From an uncultured Candidatus Saccharibacteria bacterium (GTDB taxonomy: Bacteria; Patescibacteriota; Saccharimonadia; Saccharimonadales; Saccharimonadaceae): a stretch of DNA of 25,878 nucleotides. Below are positions 22,536-25,878 of the stretch, piece by piece (positions within the stretch are counted from its first letter, which is position 1; each line of letters begins with the position of its first letter). Location of the stretch: positions 1-25,878 of the forward strand of contig CALGUM010000059.1 in assembly GCA_937902295.1 (NCBI GenBank). The letters run 5' to 3'. Both the position numbers and the translations under genes were made by a program. The notes under the pieces are model-generated. The model was not told the DNA's origin. It saw only the letters and a program-made list of their open reading frames with translations, and did not search any database.

Positions 22536-23985
22536 CGATCTCCTCTCCTCCGCCCATCATAGCAGCTATTTCTGCCGCTTTGCTATCTTTTGGTGGCGCG
22601 GTAGAGCCTATAATTTCGATATGTACATCAGAACCGGCACCTGTGTGCGCAAAGATTTCGCTTAGCAGCGGTCGATATTTTGCGCTATCGAGCTTTGTTT
22701 TGCTGAATTTGCGCCCCGAATATAGCACTACCCGATCATGCTGTACGTCAGGAGTACATCTCGACAGGATTGAGTACAGGGCTGTGTAGTGTGTTTTAGT
22801 GTATGCAAGGATCGCGTCCCAATCAAACGTACTGGCATCGAACGGAGTGAGCTGGCTAGGAGTAGCTGTCGACGCCGGTGTAGGATCAGTGAATGCGCCA
22901 GGCACTTCACCAGAGGACTCAACGACTGGTGAGTGTGTTGGTGGTGTAGGTCTTACAGTAGCCTGAACACTAATCACGGGAGCGGTGATGTGAGGTGTGG
23001 CAGGGGCGCTAGCTATGTGAGCGACGTTTTTTGGGCGCGCAACACTGCCTGACAAAAGAGTTACAAGGAGCTTCGTATCGGGATGAGACGAACGCGGAGT
23101 TTCCATAAGTCCCTCAAGTAAATGAACAAACTGGGGATGCGAGGAGAGCGCACGCGTGATATATTCTACGAGCTGAGTGGCGAGTGTCGCGGCACTGACA
23201 CCCCGTGAAGATATGGCAGTAATTGTACTAATGATTTTCTCTGTACTGCGGGCATCCAGCGCAGCAAACAGCGAGGTGACCTCATCGGTTGTAGCGAGCC
23301 CTAGGGCATATTCTACGTCACGACGAGCGATGGTCGTATCTTCAAGTACGCTATGACGTACTTGATCGAGCAAGCTGAGGCCATCGCGCAAACTCCCGCG
23401 ACTGCGCTCTCCAAGCAAATTGAGTGCATCCTTGTCAATTTTAATAGACTCTTTTTTTGCAATCTGGGATAAGTGTTGAGTAAGTACGCTGTGCTCTATG
23501 GCACGAAAGTGAAAACGCTGCGTACGGCTTACAATTGTATCGGGTAATTTATCAAAATCTGTGGTCGCAAGAATAAATACTATGTGCGCTGGTGGTTCTT
23601 CAAGAATTTTAAGGAGTGCGTTAAATGCTGGGCGAGACAACATATGCACTTCGTCTATGATATAGATCTTTTTTGGTGCAATACTCGGGGTTATGAGTGC
23701 TTTTTCTCGTAAGTCTCGCACATCATCTACACCATTGTTGCTGGCTGCATCAATTTCTATGATATCCAGGTGTTCGCCTTCATCGCTGTAGGGTAAGCCA
23801 GTGATTTCGTGGGCTAAAATACGTGCAATTGAAGTTTTTCCAGTACCTCGTGGGCCTGTAAGAAGGTATGCATGAGCTATCTGACCATTCTTGAGTGCAC
23901 GCTCCAAGATTGCGGTGACATGCTCCTGTCCCACGATTTCACCGAGCCGCTTGCTGCGGTATTTTCTGTATAAGGCTTTGCTCAT
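22528..23985 (-). CDS. dnaX: DNA polymerase III gamma/tau subunit, zinc module absent
   Basis: This 485-aa clamp-loader ATPase has Walker A GPRGTGKT (44-51), DEVH (111-114), LLKILEEPPAHIVFILATT and the sensor region SRTQRFHFR. The four-cysteine zinc module that normally sits between Walker A and DVIEIDAAS is missing. The segment is only EITGLPYSDEGEHLDIIEID, with no cysteines. The C-terminal part has a Pro/Thr/Ala-rich linker (about residues 330-385) and a tau-like end domain. ATG 23985 has a GAAGGGAA ribosome site and a TATAAT box (24013-24008). Confidence 0.93.
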   Translation of the reverse strand: MSKALYRKYRSKRLGEIVGQEHVTAILERALKNGQIAHAYLLTGPRGTGKTSIARILAHEITGLPYSDEGEHLDIIEIDAASNNGVDDVRDLREKALITPSIAPKKIYIIDEVHMLSRPAFNALLKILEEPPAHIVFILATTDFDKLPDTIVSRTQRFHFRAIEHSVLTQHLSQIAKKESIKIDKDALNLLGERSRGSLRDGLSLLDQVRHSVLEDTTIARRDVEYALGLATTDEVTSLFAALDARSTEKIISTITAISSRGVSAATLATQLVEYITRALSSHPQFVHLLEGLMETPRSSHPDTKLLVTLLSGSVARPKNVAHIASAPATPHITAPVISVQATVRPTPPTHSPVVESSGEVPGAFTDPTPASTATPSQLTPFDASTFDWDAILAYTKTHYTALYSILSRCTPDVQHDRVVLYSGRKFSKTKLDSAKYRPLLSEIFAHTGAGSDVHIEIIGSTAPPKDSKAAEIAAMMGGGEEIDV

Positions 23986-24007
23986 GTTTCCCTTCAACTT
24001 TATCTCT

Positions 24008-24013
24008 ATTATA
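24008..24013 (-). promoter_or_regulatory. -10 box of the dnaX-dnaB operon
   Basis: TATAAT on the minus strand, followed by a 22-base leader with a ribosome site to ATG 23985. No convincing -35 box is seen. Confidence 0.5.
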
Positions 24014-24047
24014 GCTTACTTGGGGTACAATAGAACGTCGTAACTGT

Positions 24048-24079
24048 TGTAAAACAATAACAAACCGAGATGATCTCGG
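24048..24079 (-). terminator. terminator-like hairpin after the hammerhead
   Basis: On the minus strand CCGAGA, loop TCA, TCTCGG, then TTTGTTATTGTTTT. It would end the transcript that carries the ribozyme before the dnaX promoter. Confidence 0.55.
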
Positions 24080-24097
24080 GGAATTACAATACATGTG

Positions 24098-24117
24098 GGT
24101 CGTACGAAGAATCGACC
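24098..24117 (-). repeat. small hairpin directly 3' of the hammerhead
   Basis: GGTCG and CGACC form a 5-bp stem with a 10-base loop, starting at the base after stem III of the ribozyme. Confidence 0.4.
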
Positions 24118-24168
24118 GCGCTTTCGTCCTTTTGGACTCATCAGCATAACCGCGCAGTTATGAAGCGC
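24118..24168 (-). ncRNA. type III hammerhead ribozyme
   Basis: All parts of the self-cleaving hammerhead are present on the minus strand. Stem III is GCGCU (24168-24164) with AGCGC (24122-24118). U17 is at 24163, followed by the predicted cleavage. Stem I is CATAAC/GTTATG (24162-24157, 24050-based partner at 24150-24145) with loop TGCGCG. The core CTGATGA lies at 24144-24138. Stem II is GTCC-AAAA-GGAC (24137-24126). The core GAA lies at 24125-24123, followed by A15.1 of stem III. Stem III is open, hence type III. H17 is U rather than the more common C, which the NUH rule allows. The 51-nt motif is preceded by about 100 nt from the stop of a phage-like gene and followed by a terminator-like hairpin, so it would cut a 3' UTR. 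Confidence 0.88.
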
Positions 24169-24267
24169 TATGACACGCAGACAGGAGTGGTGATGTGCGC
24201 CAATGTATCTTGGCTCACAACTTAGAGCTACACAACTTCTCATCTACCATCATAGGCGCTTCTGTGC

Positions 24268-24606
24268 TCAGTAGGTACAGTCGTACCACTTTTTGAGTTC
24301 ATCGCCGTGTTGCCAGCTTGCGATAAGGAGCTTGGCTGCAAGCTTTCGCATGTACGTAGTCAATCCGTCCCACGCGGCGTCCTCCGAAGTAGCCGTAGCG
24401 ATCTCTGGTATGATCGATACCTCCTCGTCCCTCACCTCAACCTGCATGAGGCGTGCCCATCGCTCGGCGTACTCAATTACGTAGCGACCAAAAGAGGTCT
24501 TGCTGTGATGGTCGACCGCTTGTTTCCAGGCTTCTGGGTTAATCAGCGAGATGTCCGGAGCATTGGCGAGCACCTTCTCGGCTACTCTATGCCGAATATC
24601 CTTCAT
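24268..24606 (-). CDS. hypothetical protein resembling a phage-associated family
   Basis: This is a 112-aa protein. Its sequence SFGRYVIEYAERWARLMQVE, then IATATSEDAAWDGLTTYM and WQHGDELKKWY resembles small proteins found in phages and islands that read (from memory) ATSHEADxxGITGFMYG, ILxxCWxxGEELRxWHN. No catalytic motif is known. ATG 24606 is chosen because it overlaps the TGA of a 12-codon leader ORF. The frame stays open to 24720, but the added residues do not look like the family. The gene's 3' UTR contains the hammerhead ribozyme. Confidence 0.6.
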   Translation of the reverse strand: MKDIRHRVAEKVLANAPDISLINPEAWKQAVDHHSKTSFGRYVIEYAERWARLMQVEVRDEEVSIIPEIATATSEDAAWDGLTTYMRKLAAKLLIASWQHGDELKKWYDCTY

Positions 24607-24641
24607 GTCGTTTGAAGGATTTGTGATTCGGCTGCGGCCAT
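24603..24641 (-). CDS. possible 12-aa leader peptide (MAAAESQILQTT)
   Basis: ATG 24641 has ACGAGG four to five bases upstream. Its stop overlaps the next ATG as ATGA. This gives the following gene, which lacks its own ribosome site, a way to be translated by coupling. It may alternatively mark a start-site error or frameshift. Confidence 0.35.
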   Translation of the reverse strand: MAAAESQILQTT

Positions 24642-24753
24642 GTCGCACCTCGTGTCCTATCGATCTGGGCTGTGATTGAGAAAAGTTATACAACTTCCAT
24701 CCTCTCTGTCTGCATGTCAAAAAACTCTCTTACGCACACACGGTGTGATGCGC

Positions 24754-24784
24754 AAAAGGCACTACCTATTTATTCATAGGTGCC
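24754..24784 (-). terminator. terminator of the 24813-25328 gene
   Basis: On the minus strand GGCACCTAT pairs with ATAGGTAGTGCC (one internal bulge), followed by TTTTG. Confidence 0.6.
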
Positions 24785-24812
24785 AGCTAAATGCAATACT
24801 TTGAGGTGAGCA

Positions 24813-25328
24813 TTAGAGTGCTGCTTCTACAGCGGCCCATGTGGCATCTGGATTATCTTCGGGGATAATAATAGTAACTTGGTCGCCAATATTGATACGG
24901 AAATATGTGACGCTCGCAAGAAGTATGCGGTATTCTTTTCCGCTTGCTTCTACGTAATATGCACCATCGTGCTGCACGAGAGTACCAATAATTTGACGTC
25001 GTTCTGTTGGACCGATTTGCTTGTAAATAAATCCACCATCGTCCGTGATTGTCAGTTTGAGCATATCACCTTCTACAAGCTTAGATTTGCTTGCGTAGTT
25101 GGCTGGTACGGGGTAGTTTTTCCCATCGGGTCCAATCATAATCTGGCCATCGAATACTCCTTCGACGACCTTGCCTGTTACTTCTTCTTGAGATGATCGT
25201 GGAGTGACAATTGTATCATCCTCACCTAAGATGCTAATAAGCAATTCTTTTGCAGCGGCCAAATTTGTTTCCGCGTCTTGGATCAGGGATTTGAGTCGCT
25301 TGACTTGTTTTTCTGGTAATTCAGACAT
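24813..25328 (-). CDS. conserved CPR-type hypothetical, coiled coil plus beta domain
   Basis: This 171-aa protein has an N-terminal coiled coil (KQVKRLKSLIQDAETNLAAA), an acidic linker, and a beta-rich domain with VVEGVFDGQIMIGPDGKNYP, YASKSKLVEGDMLKLTI, YKQIGPTERR and LLASVTYFRINIGD. I associate this layout with a widespread uncharacterised CPR protein. The VEGD and GD turns suggest an OB or barrel fold, possibly nucleic-acid binding. ATG 25328 has an AAGGAA ribosome site, and an AT-rich promoter region lies upstream. Confidence 0.7.
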   Translation of the reverse strand: MSELPEKQVKRLKSLIQDAETNLAAAKELLISILGEDDTIVTPRSSQEEVTGKVVEGVFDGQIMIGPDGKNYPVPANYASKSKLVEGDMLKLTITDDGGFIYKQIGPTERRQIIGTLVQHDGAYYVEASGKEYRILLASVTYFRINIGDQVTIIIPEDNPDATWAAVEAAL

Positions 25329-25453
25329 ATATCTCGCAGTTCCTTGTCTGTGTTTTTTATACTATTCTCCTCTATATATAGCGATTTATGCGACTGTTGT
25401 CAAGTTTATCACCTATTTCCACAGTAGATACAGGGGCAAAGCTCAAACTGTTG

Positions 25454-25873
25454 TTAATTTTGTTGTTGCTGAGTACGCTGAGCGTATGCTATAGGCGTAA
25501 AAAGTGTGACGTCTGTGACTTGTGACTTTGCGCGCGTACATTGATTTATGACTCGGTCTGTCTTAAGAACGTTATCAGTATAGAACTGCACTTGAACGTT
25601 ACGGTCACGCTGCAACGTATCCCATATATCTTGTGTATCCTCGCCCCATTGACTTGCTTCGCGGCTGCCCAGCCTGAAAAGCGATGGTTTTTTTCTCAGT
25701 GCAGATACATGGCGCCCTCCACGTATACTTCCGGTGACGTAGTGCCATAAAACAACGCCATGACCATTTTCAGCATAGGAATAAGCTGGCGGTCGATGAG
25801 GGGACTTATGGCACGTGCAGTCACCGTATGAGATTTGTAATACGTCACCTTTTTTGTAGGTTTCTTGCAGCAT
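25454..25873 (-). CDS. unrecognised protein, possibly cut by the window end
   Basis: This 139-aa frame reaches nearly to the window edge. From ATG 25873 it reads MLQETYKKGDVLQISYGDCT and ends with a glutamine run (RTQQQQN). The mixed composition with a TPIAYAQ segment is compatible with a real gene. The five bases left before the ATG (CGGAG) look like a ribosome site but touch the ATG, so the gene may start further upstream. The N terminus holds CxC and several His, which might bind a metal, but I recognise no family. Confidence 0.5.
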   Translation of the reverse strand: MLQETYKKGDVLQISYGDCTCHKSPHRPPAYSYAENGHGVVLWHYVTGSIRGGRHVSALRKKPSLFRLGSREASQWGEDTQDIWDTLQRDRNVQVQFYTDNVLKTDRVINQCTRAKSQVTDVTLFTPIAYAQRTQQQQN

Positions 25874-25878
25874 CTCCG

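Noticed and set aside
23445..23470. Run of seven A in dnaX (GCAAAAAAAGAG) as a programmed frameshift site
   Set aside because: A -1 shift would stop after three codons in the middle of domain II, not after the ATPase domains as in the gamma subunit. No stimulatory hairpin is evident.

Overview
The window is a 25.9 kb piece of a compact bacterial chromosome with moderate GC content. It most resembles Candidatus Saccharibacteria (TM7) or a close Patescibacteria/CPR relative. This placement is an inference from four things: an actinobacterial/CPR-type Tgt, small housekeeping proteins that have lost zinc modules, many -10 boxes placed so close to ATG that transcripts should be leaderless, and a short conserved hypothetical (24813-25328) whose sequence I associate with CPR genomes. 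No rRNA, CRISPR array or intact insertion sequence is visible.

Layout. Positions 1-718 hold the end of a CcdA/DsbD-like membrane thiol transporter on the plus strand. Positions 785-4709 are an accessory zone of minus-strand genes (NUDIX, HIT, a DUF4760-like membrane protein, a single-pass membrane protein). Gene remnants, hairpins and a repeat that recurs near gene 3' ends separate them. A tRNA-Gln gene follows at 4771-4845. Positions 4885-7949 hold a thioredoxin-fold protein without active-site cysteines and a P-type ATPase that is interrupted by an in-frame TAG and has lost its phosphorylated Asp and other catalytic and ion-binding residues. A GreA-family factor (8027-8497) comes next. Positions 8605-12309 are a minus-strand operon in the order ABC ATPase, ABC-2 permease, OmpR-type regulator, histidine kinase. 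Plus-strand genes follow: tgt, a two-TM hypothetical and an AI-2E-family permease. Then come cysS (-), a 53-aa membrane peptide (+), a DHH phosphoesterase (-), and a minus-strand replication/repair block in the order dnaX, dnaB, GT-C-like membrane protein, ybaB, recR. The end of the window (24268-25873, minus strand) carries a phage-like hypothetical, a CPR-type hypothetical and an unrecognised ORF.

Main discovery. Between the phage-like gene and dnaX, minus strand 24168-24118 folds as a complete minimal type III hammerhead ribozyme. All core nucleotides and three perfect stems are present. It is followed by a small hairpin and a terminator-like hairpin.

Other points of interest are the ATPase and thioredoxin pseudoenzyme pair encoded with an ATGA overlap, zinc-finger loss in both DnaX and RecR, terminators abutting extended -10 boxes in front of leaderless genes, and an inverted repeat around the promoter of the ABC/two-component operon.
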